Assembly (NCBI GenBank): GCA_008638375.1 | Contig: CM018031.1 | Location: 2,641,001-2,705,000, forward strand | Direction: 5' to 3' | Length of the DNA stretch: 64,000 nucleotides | DNA from: Nyssa sinensis | Taxonomy: Eukaryota > Streptophyta > Magnoliopsida > Cornales > Nyssaceae | Part shown: positions 38,701-58,884 of the stretch, in pieces | How the letters are laid out: each line of letters opens with the position of its first letter | Position numbering within the stretch: the stretch's first letter is position 1 | Notes under the pieces: model-generated | What the model was told of the DNA's origin: nothing | Databases searched by the model: none | What the model saw: the letters and a program-made list of their open reading frames with translations, nothing else | Position numbers and translations under genes: made by a program

Positions 38701-41700
38701 AAATCGGAAAGGAAATTTCACGAGGGTAGAAGGCCGTTCGCAGAGAGGAATCCACTCTGTTTTTTGCCGGAGGTTCAAACACAAGGGGGTTGGTCGATTT
38801 ATGCGCAAGCTTTCAGAAAATTAGGATTATCAAAATCAAATTCTACCAACAAAAGTAAAGGGTCTTACCTGAATGTCTGCAAAATCGACGATTGGCTTGC
38901 GGACCCAGTTAGGGTGGAATCCCGCCCAGTTCACGCCCACGAAAATTTCGAGATTCAGCTGGAGTCATGCAGAAGTCGACTGACCTACCTCCGTCGATGC
39001 TTGATCAGCAGGTTTGGTAAATTGGACACCCCTGTCCCGGACAAACACAAGATCCATAGTTGGGCCCTACGGAGTTGGGGGATTCAAGCAGGTCTGCAGA
39101 CCCTCGACATGCACGTCGTGTGGTTTCTTTTCGAACTGCCGTCGGAAAAAGAGGCAAACAGGATCCTCCGGAACAATCATTGGTCCTTCGAAGGGCTCTC
39201 GGTGACGCTTCAACCATGGTCACCGACGGGATGTAGCTTGGGGCCGAACGAGCAAGGCTGTATATGGCTTCGTCTGATGGGGCTTACGGCATTTCTGTGG
39301 AGCACGGAAGTGTTTCGTGAGATGGGAAATCGATGCGGCGAGTATGTGACGATGGACAGGGATACGGCTGATCGACGGCATCTGAGGTGGGCAAGGATTC
39401 TTGTGCGTAGCCGACCAGAAGATATCCCCGCTTCCTTCAGCATCAAATGCGGGAGTTGGTTCTTCACCATCCCAATCTGGTCGGAAGTTGAGCCTAAGTG
39501 CGTGGAGATGGCTCCAAGTTGGCTGGAAGATGCAGCGATCAACGACGGTGAGGTGATGGTCAACCCGGGAGAACACGCGCCAAGGGCGCGTCGGATCGCC
39601 CGACGCAATCCTGACAACGGATTAAGACCGCCTGACAGGAGGGTACGACACTCTGATATGGAGCTACGACACTCTGAATGGGGGCTTCGACTCACTGTCG
39701 AGGGACTGCGGCACCCTGACAAAACCAACCTTGGACGCCATCTCTCTGTCGCTTCTTCAGAGGTCTTGAAACTCCAAAAATTTGCGGATGAAAGGAGGAC
39801 GTATCGTAGGAGGTTTTCTAATTGCAGGAACATTCCAGAGCCCTTTAGGAGACAGGGCGTTGAGGGCCATTCAAATGCTACCCATGTTGGGCTGCAAGGT
39901 TTGGGCCAGTTCTATAAGCAAAAGGACCTCAGCAACGGACTGGGCCCAACTAATAATCAAAGGGTAAATTTTAATGGGCTGTCCAAGAAACATAACATGT
40001 TGGCCCAAAGGAATGGAGGAGATATAGGAGGGTATGGGCCAGCCCAGCTTGAGCCCAATTTGGGGCGCTTCTCAGTGCTGAGTGAGTCTCCTTCGGCCCA
40101 AGCTCAGTTTTTCAATGGGCTGCCCAAGGAAAGAATCAGGCTAGCTCAAAAGAAAAGAGGTGCTACAGGAGGGCCTGGGCCGGCCCACATGAAGCCCAGA
40201 TCGGGGCACAACTATGCGCAAGGTGTGGCTTCTACGGCCCAACCTCAAACCTCCAAACAGAAACCAAGAAACAAGGCTGTTCCAGGGACCTCCTCTACCT
40301 CTTCAGTGTTAGAAGAAGCCACGGGACAGAGAGCTTTAATGATCAAGGAAGCCGACAGCGACGTCCACCGGAGGTTGGATACAGGTACAGCACAGGGACA
40401 CGGAAGCTCAGGGAAGCAGTTAGTGCAGGTGGAGAGCAGTTCAGACTGGCTTGACTCCGATCACAGTAGCATGGCAGATGAGTGTGAATTCCTCCAATAT
40501 CTGGAAAACAGCTACTGCCCGGACCCGTTTCAACACAATTTGGTAGCAGATTGTTCCTTTTTGGCTGAAGAAGAATCGACTTCAATTCAAGACATGCAGT
40601 CTCTGACAGTTGATCATAGAGGTGAAGTGGTGTTGCGAAGTAAGGTTTTTTCGGAGAATCCAAAGGATTACAACCTGCTAGCAGTTGTTTTGCCAGCTGA
40701 TTTTTCCAATGATACACTTCAACTTCAAGAGGCGCACAAGGCAGACCTTTTACGACTGCAACAAACTCAATCAAACAGCTGGGTGCTCCGGAAAATGGGA
40801 AAAGTGAGTAAACTTTTGGGAGTCACATGTGCAGGTTTTGAGGAACGACTGTTGGACTTATTTAGAGAAATCATCACGAGTAACTCTATGCCAAGACCAG
40901 GTTGCAGTCATGCCTCTGAGAAAAACAAGGCAGACAGATCAGAAAAACGTCTGAGAAGGGTATTGAAAGAGCTGTCCTGCACAGTCAATTATGGGGGCAA
41001 CAAAGAGATGGTGGCTGTTAGGGAAGTCAAGGAGATGGTCTAATTGTTGGTTTTATGCAATTAAAAATTTTATCATGGAATGTGAGGGGATTGAACGATT
41101 CAGATAAACGCTCAGTTATCAAAGGATTAATTCAGGAATGGAAGCGTACAGTTATATGTCTGCAGGAATCCAAGTTGGAAAGCATCTCAAGGAGTGTGGT
41201 CCGCTCCATATGGGGCACTAGATGGATTAAGTGGGTTGCATTGAATGCCCGTGGCACGGCTGGAGGTATCTTGGGATTCCCGCCTGGTCAATATCACTGA
41301 GCATAGAGTGGGTGATTTTTCCATTGTCTGTAAGTTTTGTCTGATCTCCAACTCCTTCGAGTGGGGTTTCTGCGGTCTCTACAGGCCTGTGACAGGGGTG
41401 TTTTCTGGAATGAGCTGCAAGCCATGCTATCCTCTTGGCAGGTTCCTTGGTGTCTTGGGGGGGATTTCAACGCAGTGCGGTACCTAGAAGAGAGACTAGG
41501 GGGAGGATGGCTGACTTCTACAATGAGAGGTTTCAACGATTTCATCAATTCTCAAAGTCTGGTGGATTTACCTCTGGAGGGAGGAAGGTTTACTTGGTCC
41601 AGAGGAGGTTCTCAAACGGCTATGTCTTGTTTGGACAGGTTTCTGGTTTCAAACAATTGGGAGGACGTCATCCCTGGCATTTCCCAAAAGTGCCTTCCAA

Positions 41701-44700
41701 GGCCTTGTTCCGACCACCATCCCATTATGCTATACTGTGGGGGTTTTAGTCTAGGAAAAAGCCCTTTCGTTTTGAAAATATGTGGTTGGAATCAGTAGGC
41801 TTTGTGGACATGGTGAGCAATTGGTGGGCTTCTTACGAAGTGTCCGGTTCCCCAAGTTATTGTGTTGCTAGAAAGCTGAAGCTGCTTAAAAGAAGATCTG
41901 AAAAGGTGGAACCGTGAGGTCTTTGGTTCTATCCAAGTCAAAAAGCAGACTTTGTTGAACAACTTAATGGAGCTGGACAGAGAGGATCAGATGGGCTCTC
42001 TCTCTATTGATCAAAGAAGTGAAAGAGAAGGATTAAAAGGCCAGATCGGACAAATACTCAAGATGGAGGAAATCTCCTGGAGGCAAAAATCTAGGGCCTT
42101 TTGGCTTAGAGAGGGTGATCGCAACACAAAATTCTTCCACAGAACGGTTACTTCTCATTATAGGAAGAGTAAGATATCCTCTATTGTCATTGATGATCAT
42201 CCTCTCACTGAAGAGGAGTCCATTAGAAGGGGAATTGTTGATTTCTTTTCCAACCTTTACACTGAGCCGCATTGCTGGAGACCGGGTGTGGATGATATTT
42301 GTTTGAGTAAGTTGAATGGTGATGAAAGCTCTCATTTGGAGACCCCTTTCTCAGAAAAGGAGGTGGTGGAAGCCTTAGACGCTTGCAATGGGGATAAAGC
42401 CCCAAGGCCAGACGGTTTCACTATGGCTTTTTTTCAAAGATGTTGGGACGTCTTGAAAGCGGATATTATGGCTGTCTTTGGGGCTTTCCATAGGCAGGGG
42501 GGCTTTGAGCGAAGCCTCAATGCCTCTTTCATTGCCCTCATCCCTAAAAAGGATGGTGCCAACTGCATCAAGGACTTCCGCCCCATAAGTCTTGTAAGCA
42601 ACATTTACAAACTTATAGCAAAGGTTCTTTCCTTAAGGTTGAAGAAGGTTATGGGTTCCATCATCTCTTCCAGTCAAAGTACCTTTGTGAAGGGTAGGCA
42701 AATCCTGGATGCGGCTCTCATTGCCAATGAATGTATTGACTCTAGGAGAAAACAGAAAAGGAAAGAGCTTGTTTGCAAGTTGGACATTGAGAAAGCATTC
42801 GATCATGTTAGTTGGAATTTTTTGATGGGTATGCTGACCAAGATGGGTTTCGGGTGCAAGTGGAGGAAGTGGATTTAGTCGTGTATATCTACAGTCTCCT
42901 TTTCGGTCCTTGTCAACGGCTCCCCAGCAGGTTTCTTTCGTTCTTCTAGAGGCTTGAGACAGGGGGACCCATTATCTCCTTTTCTCTTTGTGATCGCTAT
43001 GGAGGCATTGAGCCGTTTTTTGTTCCATGCCGAGGAAGTTGGCCTTATCAAAGGCTTTCAGGTTGGGGACAGAAGGGGAAGGGAGGTCACCATTTCCCAC
43101 CTTCTTTTTGCAGACGACACCATTATCTTCTGTGACCCTACAGTGCGCCAGCTTCGTTTTGTGCGATGCATTCTTGGGTGCTTTGAAGCTGTTTCAGGGT
43201 TGCGGATCAACCTCTTCGAAAGCAGTGTTACTCCGGTCGGTCCGATTCAAGAGATGGACATGTTAGCCAGCACGTTAGGCTGCAGAGTGGGATGCTTTCC
43301 CTTGGTTTATCTGGGTCTACCTTTGGGTGCTCCTACGCGTTCTATTGGGGTTTGGGATCCCGTGGTTGAAAGGTTCTTTAGCAAGCTATCTGGTTGGAAG
43401 GGTCAGTTCCTCTCCAAGGGAGGCAGGCTTACCCTTATTAAAAGCACTTTAGCTAACCTCCCCACCCATTTCATGTCTCTTTTCACCATGCCGAAGTCAG
43501 TCAGCCGAAAGCTAGAGAAGATTCAAAGGGACTTCTTATGGGGACAAGAAGGGGAGAGTTGGAAGTTTCATTTAGTGGCTTGGGACAAAATCAAAAAGCC
43601 GGTGTCTCTTGGAGGTCTAGGGGTGAAAGACTTGGGTCTTTTCAACACAGCTCTCTTAGAAAATGGTTATGGAGGTTCGGAGAGAGCAATGGAGAGCTGT
43701 AGAGAGAGATCATCGTTGCTAAGTACGGGCTTGTTAATGGAGGTTGGTGCTCGGGTAGTGTGGAAGGGCCTCATGGCTGCGGTTTGTGGGGTTCCATCAG
43801 AAAGGGGTGGAGAGGCTTCAATGAACAGTGTTCTTTTGTTATCGGGAATGGTGGTCGTGTTAAATTTTGGGATGACATATGGACCGGGGACATGCCGCTT
43901 AGGATGAAATTTCCTTCTTTATACAGTCTGGTTAGCAACAAGGAGGCTTGGGTCAGTGAGAACTTGGAAAGAGTTGGGAACAAACTTGTCTGGACTCTTT
44001 GTTTTAGGAGAAACTTCTTCAATTGGGAGTTAGAAGAGGTGGGTTTCTTCTTTAGACACATATGCCATTACCAAGCTATGGAAGGGAGGGAGGATAAGAG
44101 GGTGTGGCTGCCAAACAAACTTTCTTTTTCAGTCAACTCCTTTTACATGAGTTTGGTCGCCTCGGACAGCACACTTTTCCCTTGGAAACTCATTTGGCAC
44201 TCTAAAGCCCCCCCTAAGGCCTCTTTCTTCGCTTGGGAATCCTCTTGGAAGGCCATCTTAATAGCTGAGAACTTGAAGAAGCGAGGTTTCCTCTTGGCTA
44301 GTAGGTGTTATCTCTGTCAAAAGGAAGAGGAGACGGTGGATCATCTTCTCATTCACTGCCCTTTTTCTTGAAGCTGTCGGAACATTGTCTTAGCCCTATT
44401 TGGCGTCTCCTGGGTTATGTCTGGCTCAGTAAGGGATCTTCTTTTGGCTTGGGCAAGGCACAACCCTTCAGCAGAGATCAAGAGAATTTGGAGGCTTGCC
44501 CCTATTTGTTTGTTGTGGTGTCTTTGGAGGGAAAGAAACAACTGTGTTTTTGAAGATGAGGAACTCTCTGCTCCTTTCTTCAAAGACGTGTTTTTGCGCT
44601 TTTTATTTTTTTGAGCCAAAGAGGCTTTCCCTGTTACTGCTTCTTCCTTTGTTGTTTTTTTGGGGTCGTTAAGACCTCTATAAAGCTTATGGGGGCTTTG

Positions 44701-46026
44701 CCCTAATTGTCCTTCTTGGACACTTTTTTAATATACATCTTACATTTACTTATCAAAAAAATTTTCATTTTTTTCCCCTTTAAATTTCTCAATTTTTTCT
44801 TTAAATACTTTCGGTGATCCTACCTGATTACTTTATTCAAAACTTTTCAGATCTTCCACCAGACAAAGAGCCCCTGGACTGGAATACGAGGATGAAGATT
44901 GCAGCAGGTGCAGCAAAGGGATTGGAATATTTGCATGACAAGGCTAACCCTCCTGTCATATACAGAGACTTAAAATCATCGAACATCCTTCTTGATGAGG
45001 GCTACCACCCTAAGTTGTCAGATTTTGGTCTTGCAAAACTGGGTCCTGTTGGTGACAAGACTCATGTCTCCACACGGGTGATGGGGACATATGGTTATTG
45101 TGCTCCGGAATATGCTATGACTGGTCAACTCACTCTGAAGTCTGATGTCTATAGTTTTGGGGTCGTCTTTCTTGAACTTATTACAGGACGCAAAGCTATT
45201 GACAACACCCGGGCCCCGGGAGAGCATAATCTCGTTGCATGGGTAAGCAGCTCACTTCATATTTCTATTGTATAGATATTCTAGAAGTTTTCCATAACAA
45301 TTTGCACAAAATTAATGCATGATGGCATGGTGATTGATTTTATAATGTGTCACTGAATTGACCTAAGACAAGATTGTATTTCTTTTCTTTTGACTTTGTC
45401 GGGCATGGATTTGTAGGCAAGGCCACTTTTCAAAGATCGCAGGAAATTTCCCAAAATGGCTGATCCACTGTTACAGGGTCGTTATCCAATGCGAGGACTT
45501 TACCAGGCACTTGCCGTTGCAGCCATGTGTTTGCAAGAACAAGCTGCTACAAGGCCTCTGATAGGGGATGTTGTGACTGCTCTAACATATTTAGCCTCCC
45601 AAACTTATGATCCAAATGCAGCCACCACACAAAGTAACCGTGTTGGTCCTTCTACCCCTAGGAACAAGGATGATAGAAGGAACATGGTGGATGGCCTGGA
45701 TAGTCCAGGTGGACGCCATGGTTCACCCTCCACCCATAGAAACTCTCCTGATTTCCGAAAAAGAGACTCTGCAAGGGAATTGAGCGCGGGTGCAGAGTTA
45801 GGAAGGAGTGAATCCAGTGGTGGGTCCGGGAGGAAATGGGGTGTAGATGATTTAGAGCAGTCAAGAATCTCAGAGAGACAGCCCTTTAAGCACAGGAAGA
45901 GCAAGAGAAAGGAATCGAGATCTGGATAGAGAACGTGCAGTTGCAGAGGCAAAAGTGTGGGGAGAGAATTGGAGAGAGAAAAAAAGGGCAAATGCAATGG
46001 GTAGCTTTGATGGTACAAACGAGTAA
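29745..46026 (+). CDS. PBL27: PBL27-like receptor-like cytoplasmic kinase (RLCK VII), five coding exons, C-terminal frameshift
   Basis: Ortholog of Arabidopsis PBL27, a plasma-membrane kinase that relays chitin signals from CERK1 to a MAPK cascade. Coding exons: 29745-29874, 31280-31479, 31714-31903, 44851-45242, 45417 to the end; all introns are GT-AG and phases agree. The N-terminus MGGCFQCFG offers Gly2 for myristoylation and Cys4/Cys7 for palmitoylation. Kinase landmarks: [11 protein letters not shown] at 93-103, VAVK Lys115, IYRDLK with Asp213, DFG at 231-233, [12 protein letters not shown] in place of HRD is normal in this subfamily. Intron 3 is 12.9 kb and carries a LINE. In exon 5 an extra base at about 45861 shifts the frame, so the literal reading stops at 45929 (474 residues). 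Without it the frame continues through the family-typical [20 protein letters not shown] tail to TAA at 46024-46026. Next to GRXS2-like and ISWI genes as in Arabidopsis. Confidence 0.95.
29875..31279 (+). other. PBL27 intron 1
   Basis: 1405-bp GT-AG intron (phase 1) with a SINE at 30530-30756. An imperfect repeat of the CACAATTGxxxATTxTGCATTCAACAT segment occurs near 30492 and 30996, so the SINE sits in one copy of an older duplicated sequence. Confidence 0.75.
30530..30756 (+). mobile_element. tRNA-derived SINE with 12-bp target duplication
   Basis: Body begins AAGCCCCAAAGGGTTGCTCAAG; an A-box-like segment (TTGCTCAAGTGG) and a B-box-like segment (TAGTTCAAATCCG, about 30596) give a tRNA-like RNA polymerase III promoter. 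The 3' part GGGATTAGTCTGG...CCCTGGACACCC followed by a poly(A) tail matches a widespread plant SINE type as I remember it. ACATATCAAGCT flanks it at 30518-30529 and 30757-30768. It is in the sense direction of the host gene. Confidence 0.88.
33070..33350 (-). mobile_element. Antisense LINE ORF2 C-terminal relic
   Basis: On the minus strand a decayed frame reads [12 protein letters not shown], then about 40 residues on [19 protein letters not shown]. This is the pattern of the C-terminal end of plant LINE ORF2 (WVMPKSV..., then CLWRERNRRxFE) seen in the intact element at 44410-44560. Stops and frame changes show age. Confidence 0.58.
34198..34221. repeat. C-rich tract
   Basis: CCCCCCCTCCCCCCCACCCCCCC-like run. 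The minus strand is a strong G-quadruplex candidate within PBL27 intron 3. Confidence 0.7.
34837..35350. repeat. Decayed dispersed repeat with GTGTCC/GGACAC words
   Basis: Starts near TCCATATTGGACACCGAG and ends near ATCCGTGTC, with many GGACAC, GTGTCC and CCGTGT words. A GTGTCCGTATCCGTG-type motif recurs in plant retroelement debris. No ends or coding frame. Confidence 0.3.
35370..35600 (+). mobile_element. Sense LINE ORF2 C-terminal relic
   Basis: Frames across GAGAGTCAGTTGACCATTTA read as the zf-RVT end ([10 protein letters not shown]), followed by [21 protein letters not shown] and [10 protein letters not shown]. This matches the order in the main LINE (HCPFS...[15 protein letters not shown]...[10 protein letters not shown]). 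A stop and frameshifts are present. Confidence 0.65.
35976..36557. mobile_element. Possible hAT-like remnant with G-tract
   Basis: GC-rich ends rich in CCCCGCCCC and CCCACCCC words surround an AT-rich centre, and the right end, reverse-complemented, reads AGGGACAGCAAAATGGCC, similar to hAT termini. The left end is obscured by a G-run (35988-36012). No matching target duplication, so weak. Confidence 0.3.
35988..36012. repeat. Homopolymer G tract
   Basis: About 25 consecutive G after CCCC. Length is unreliable in any assembly. Confidence 0.85.
36766..36810. repeat. T-run to G-run junction
   Basis: CTTTT repeats pass to a pure T run and then to about 11 G. Similar junctions occur at about 20819 and 55781. 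Confidence 0.8.
37830..38045 (+). mobile_element. Relic of a second non-LTR retrotransposon type
   Basis: Across shifted frames the sequence reads VRWLGHV, then RPATAP-like, SDLIN, TLVEVM, and after a (GCTGCTG)n expansion [10 protein letters not shown]. This resembles the C-terminal tail of another plant LINE group (RWFGHVQRRP..., TWVEVV..., WRKRIHVADP). Heavily decayed and short. Confidence 0.45.
38563..41043 (+). CDS. LINE ORF1 protein, DUF4283-type RNA-binding
   Basis: Open frame of 826 codons. A DUF4283-like region at about residues 160-310 includes [43 protein letters not shown] and [14 protein letters not shown]. This domain is the usual N-terminal part of plant L1 ORF1 proteins, which bind element RNA. 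No CCHC knuckle was seen. Downstream are internal repeats: [24 protein letters not shown] units near 345-390, and two copies of an FNGL-(S/P)-K...RLAQ...GPA segment near 465-550. The frame opens at 38545 after a stop, so the ATG at 38563 is the first available; a different start with an upstream frameshift is possible because another frame (38469-38654) overlaps the beginning. Confidence 0.8.
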   Translation: MKIMGSQVGVGMALQHSGGLLRRTKMDCVPDRSARTQQESLFAKRIKSERKFHEGRRPFAERNPLCFLPEVQTQGGWSIYAQAFRKLGLSKSNSTNKSKGSYLNVCKIDDWLADPVRVESRPVHAHENFEIQLESCRSRLTYLRRCLISRFGKLDTPVPDKHKIHSWALRSWGIQAGLQTLDMHVVWFLFELPSEKEANRILRNNHWSFEGLSVTLQPWSPTGCSLGPNEQGCIWLRLMGLTAFLWSTEVFREMGNRCGEYVTMDRDTADRRHLRWARILVRSRPEDIPASFSIKCGSWFFTIPIWSEVEPKCVEMAPSWLEDAAINDGEVMVNPGEHAPRARRIARRNPDNGLRPPDRRVRHSDMELRHSEWGLRLTVEGLRHPDKTNLGRHLSVASSEVLKLQKFADERRTYRRRFSNCRNIPEPFRRQGVEGHSNATHVGLQGLGQFYKQKDLSNGLGPTNNQRVNFNGLSKKHNMLAQRNGGDIGGYGPAQLEPNLGRFSVLSESPSAQAQFFNGLPKERIRLAQKKRGATGGPGPAHMKPRSGHNYAQGVASTAQPQTSKQKPRNKAVPGTSSTSSVLEEATGQRALMIKEADSDVHRRLDTGTAQGHGSSGKQLVQVESSSDWLDSDHSSMADECEFLQYLENSYCPDPFQHNLVADCSFLAEEESTSIQDMQSLTVDHRGEVVLRSKVFSENPKDYNLLAVVLPADFSNDTLQLQEAHKADLLRLQQTQSNSWVLRKMGKVSKLLGVTCAGFEERLLDLFREIITSNSMPRPGCSHASEKNKADRSEKRLRRVLKELSCTVNYGGNKEMVAVREVKEMV
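41055..44614 (+). pseudogene. LINE ORF2 (endonuclease, reverse transcriptase, zf-RVT), broken
   Basis: Endonuclease: [35 protein letters not shown] and SDHHPIML give the AP-endonuclease landmarks. Reverse transcriptase: [62 protein letters not shown] and [10 protein letters not shown] (FADD). zf-[22 protein letters not shown] to [18 protein letters not shown]. The C-terminus is [17 protein letters not shown]. The frame changes near 41270, 41397, 41760, 41892, 43660 and 44368, and a TAG interrupts the polymerase at 42876-42878. No active protein can be made. Confidence 0.9.
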
Positions 46027-46608
46027 TTGTGCTGAGTTTGCCGACATGCCCTGAGGCATGTAGTTTTGATCTTCTTCTAGGGAACAGTTGTATGGTTCTG
46101 AGGGTCGTCATGAAGAAAGTGGAGAGATGTCATCCGGTACTGTCATGGTTTCCATATTTGCCGAGGGAATGAATAATGGTTCTTGTATCCAACTTTGACT
46201 GCTGTTGGTTGTCCTATATCATTCTTGTAGTTCAGTATGAAACTGAATGCTTCAATTATATGGTAGTGGAAGGAGACACGGTTAAAGGAGGAAGCAGATG
46301 GGGTTAGTGTTGTAACTTTGGGGATTTAGAGGGTAACCCCACTGGAAGATGTTGTATGCAACCTGTTAATGTATGTAATTAGGGCTTTGAAAAGTTCATG
46401 ATACAGGAGAAGGTGGGAAGATGTATACTTTTTGCCCCATGTATTGTCTGTTTAGGAAACTTGGTGGGTTTGGTTTGGGGGCTCATTGTTCCATTGTTAC
46501 CTCTTGTTCTTTCATATACAGTCATAATGTGTATGGATCTCCTGAGTTGGTTGTGTTTTTGGCTTATACAAAGAAGTTTGATCACCATATTGTTGTCCAC
46601 AAGATGGC

Positions 46609-46610
<2 letters not shown>

Positions 46611-46695
<85 letters not shown>

Positions 46696-46696
46696 A
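46611..46696. repeat. (CT)30(CA)13 compound microsatellite
   Basis: Pure CT run of 60 bp directly followed by a pure CA run of 26 bp. Confidence 0.95.
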
Positions 46697-47357
46697 AACC
46701 TTAGCTATGAAAAGCCATCTGCAACATAATCATTGCCTTGTACCGAATTAATTGGTATTTCATAATGACAAATTTGTTAAAGAAGGAAAATAAACGAGTC
46801 CGTCAGTCTCAACTTAAACAAGTCAACTTACTGTGTTTGAAAAAGAGATTACACTTGAAAACACTGATCAGCTGCAATAAGTTAAATTTAACTTGTGTGA
46901 ATACACTTTTAAAATTTTTTTTTTTTTTTGAAAGAATACACACTTTTAAATTGAAACTACCATATTTCAATAAATTGCATGCTTACTTGGCTAAACTGCG
47001 CTTCATGCTTATTTGATTGAGTGAAAAATACAATATTACCCAATTATTCTTCATTCTTTTCCCTTTCTATCTATTTTTAAAATCATTTTTATCCCTTCCT
47101 ATTCTGTAGTCACTTGTTTTTATCATTTCCTATCCTATAACGGAACAACAAATACATTCTCATCATCAAACAAACAGTCACTACAAGCATTGTCAATACA
47201 AAATATCATTTTCTCCCAATCAAAGTTAGTTGCTGCCGCATCAAATTACTACTTTTTAACATCTTCTCCAATAACGTATTTCACAAATAAAAAATTGCCT
47301 TTCTATTTTACAAAATACACAGCAGTACACAAAAATTGCATCACCGACAATATTTGA

Positions 47358-47512
47358 CACAATGAATAGCATTAGACTGGAACAAATCGTGCTAAATTTT
47401 ACAATATTGTCACAATGAATAGCATTAGACTGGAACAAATCGTGCTAAATTTTACAATATTGTCACAATGAATAGCATTAGACTGGAACAAATCGTGCTA
47501 AATTTTACAATG
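47358..47512. repeat. Tandem repeat, 3 x 53 bp
   Basis: Copies start at 47358, 47411 and 47464 (CACAATGAATAGCATTAGAC...); nearly identical, so recent or homogenised. Confidence 0.93.
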
Positions 47513-48092
47513 TGCAACACATGCCTCGGAGTTACTCTTACGTTGGACAATAATAGGTTTTTTTAAAAAGACTGCTGGGTGGGATAAGTAGCAGCATGTG
47601 GAAATCAAAATCAAGACAGTAAAGTGAAGTGAAGAAACCAGTCACATTTGTAAGAAGTTCTCGACGCAAATGTGAATAAATCAGTGGTGCTTGCAATAAA
47701 GATCATTTACACTGGCTCCACAATTGACTCAAAAATCACAAAAAGTAAAACAGTTTCCCAGAAGATTCAATGCCAAGTACTGTGGCATATTAAAAACATT
47801 TTCCTCAACCTAAAGCCGCCAGCCCAACATTTCATTAATGGCCCTTGCCAACATCCATTCAAATAATAATCGCCTATATATTACTAGTAATTTATACAAC
47901 TTCCAAAACTACCTTATCTAAATGTATTGCCGTTTCCTGCCAGTGGGATAATATGGCTTCTGTTTTGGCCCAAATATAAATCCCAAAAATGAAGGCAAAG
48001 GTTCAAACCCTGATATTAAATCAAACAACACTTCTGGTTGAACAAAATACCAGACACCCTAAACAAGAACAAGATAGCATTGTGCTCCTACA

Positions 48093-58884
<10,792 letters not shown>

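Larger units (their letters stand above)
38460..44761 (+). mobile_element. Near full-length LINE (L1-like, DUF4283 ORF1) inside PBL27 intron 3
   Basis: Sense-oriented non-LTR retrotransposon of about 6.3 kb. ORF1 (38563-41043) is open. ORF2 starts 11 bases after it and contains AP endonuclease, reverse transcriptase and a zf-RVT zinc-binding region, but is broken. The 3' UTR ends ACATTTACTTATCAAAAAAA at 44761, 90 bases before exon 4. The 5' limit is uncertain: no target duplication matching the 3' flank was identified, and upstream sequence merges into older LINE debris. Confidence 0.9.
31904..44850 (+). other. PBL27 intron 3 (12.9 kb)
   Basis: Splits the kinase domain between HLH173 and D174; donor CACG|GTTAGA, acceptor TTTTCAG|ATC. 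Without the main LINE (about 6.3 kb) the intron would still be about 6.6 kb. The rest holds three non-LTR relics (33070-33350, 35370-35600, 37830-38045), homopolymer tracts and old repeats. No other gene was seen within it. Confidence 0.88.
46027..48092. other. Convergent intergenic region PBL27 / ISWI
   Basis: Contains the 3' UTRs of the two converging genes, a (CT)30(CA)13 microsatellite at 46611-46696 and a tandem repeat at 47358-47512. No further gene. Confidence 0.7.

Noticed and set aside
39210..39833. 207-residue minus-strand frame
   Set aside because: Antisense shadow of LINE ORF1 with no recognisable domain.
45605..46111. 168-residue minus-strand frame
   Set aside because: Antisense to the last PBL27 exon, which has strong family support.
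46398..46751. Frames with Ser-Leu and His-Thr repeats
   Set aside because: Produced by the CT/CA microsatellite in the PBL27 3' flank.
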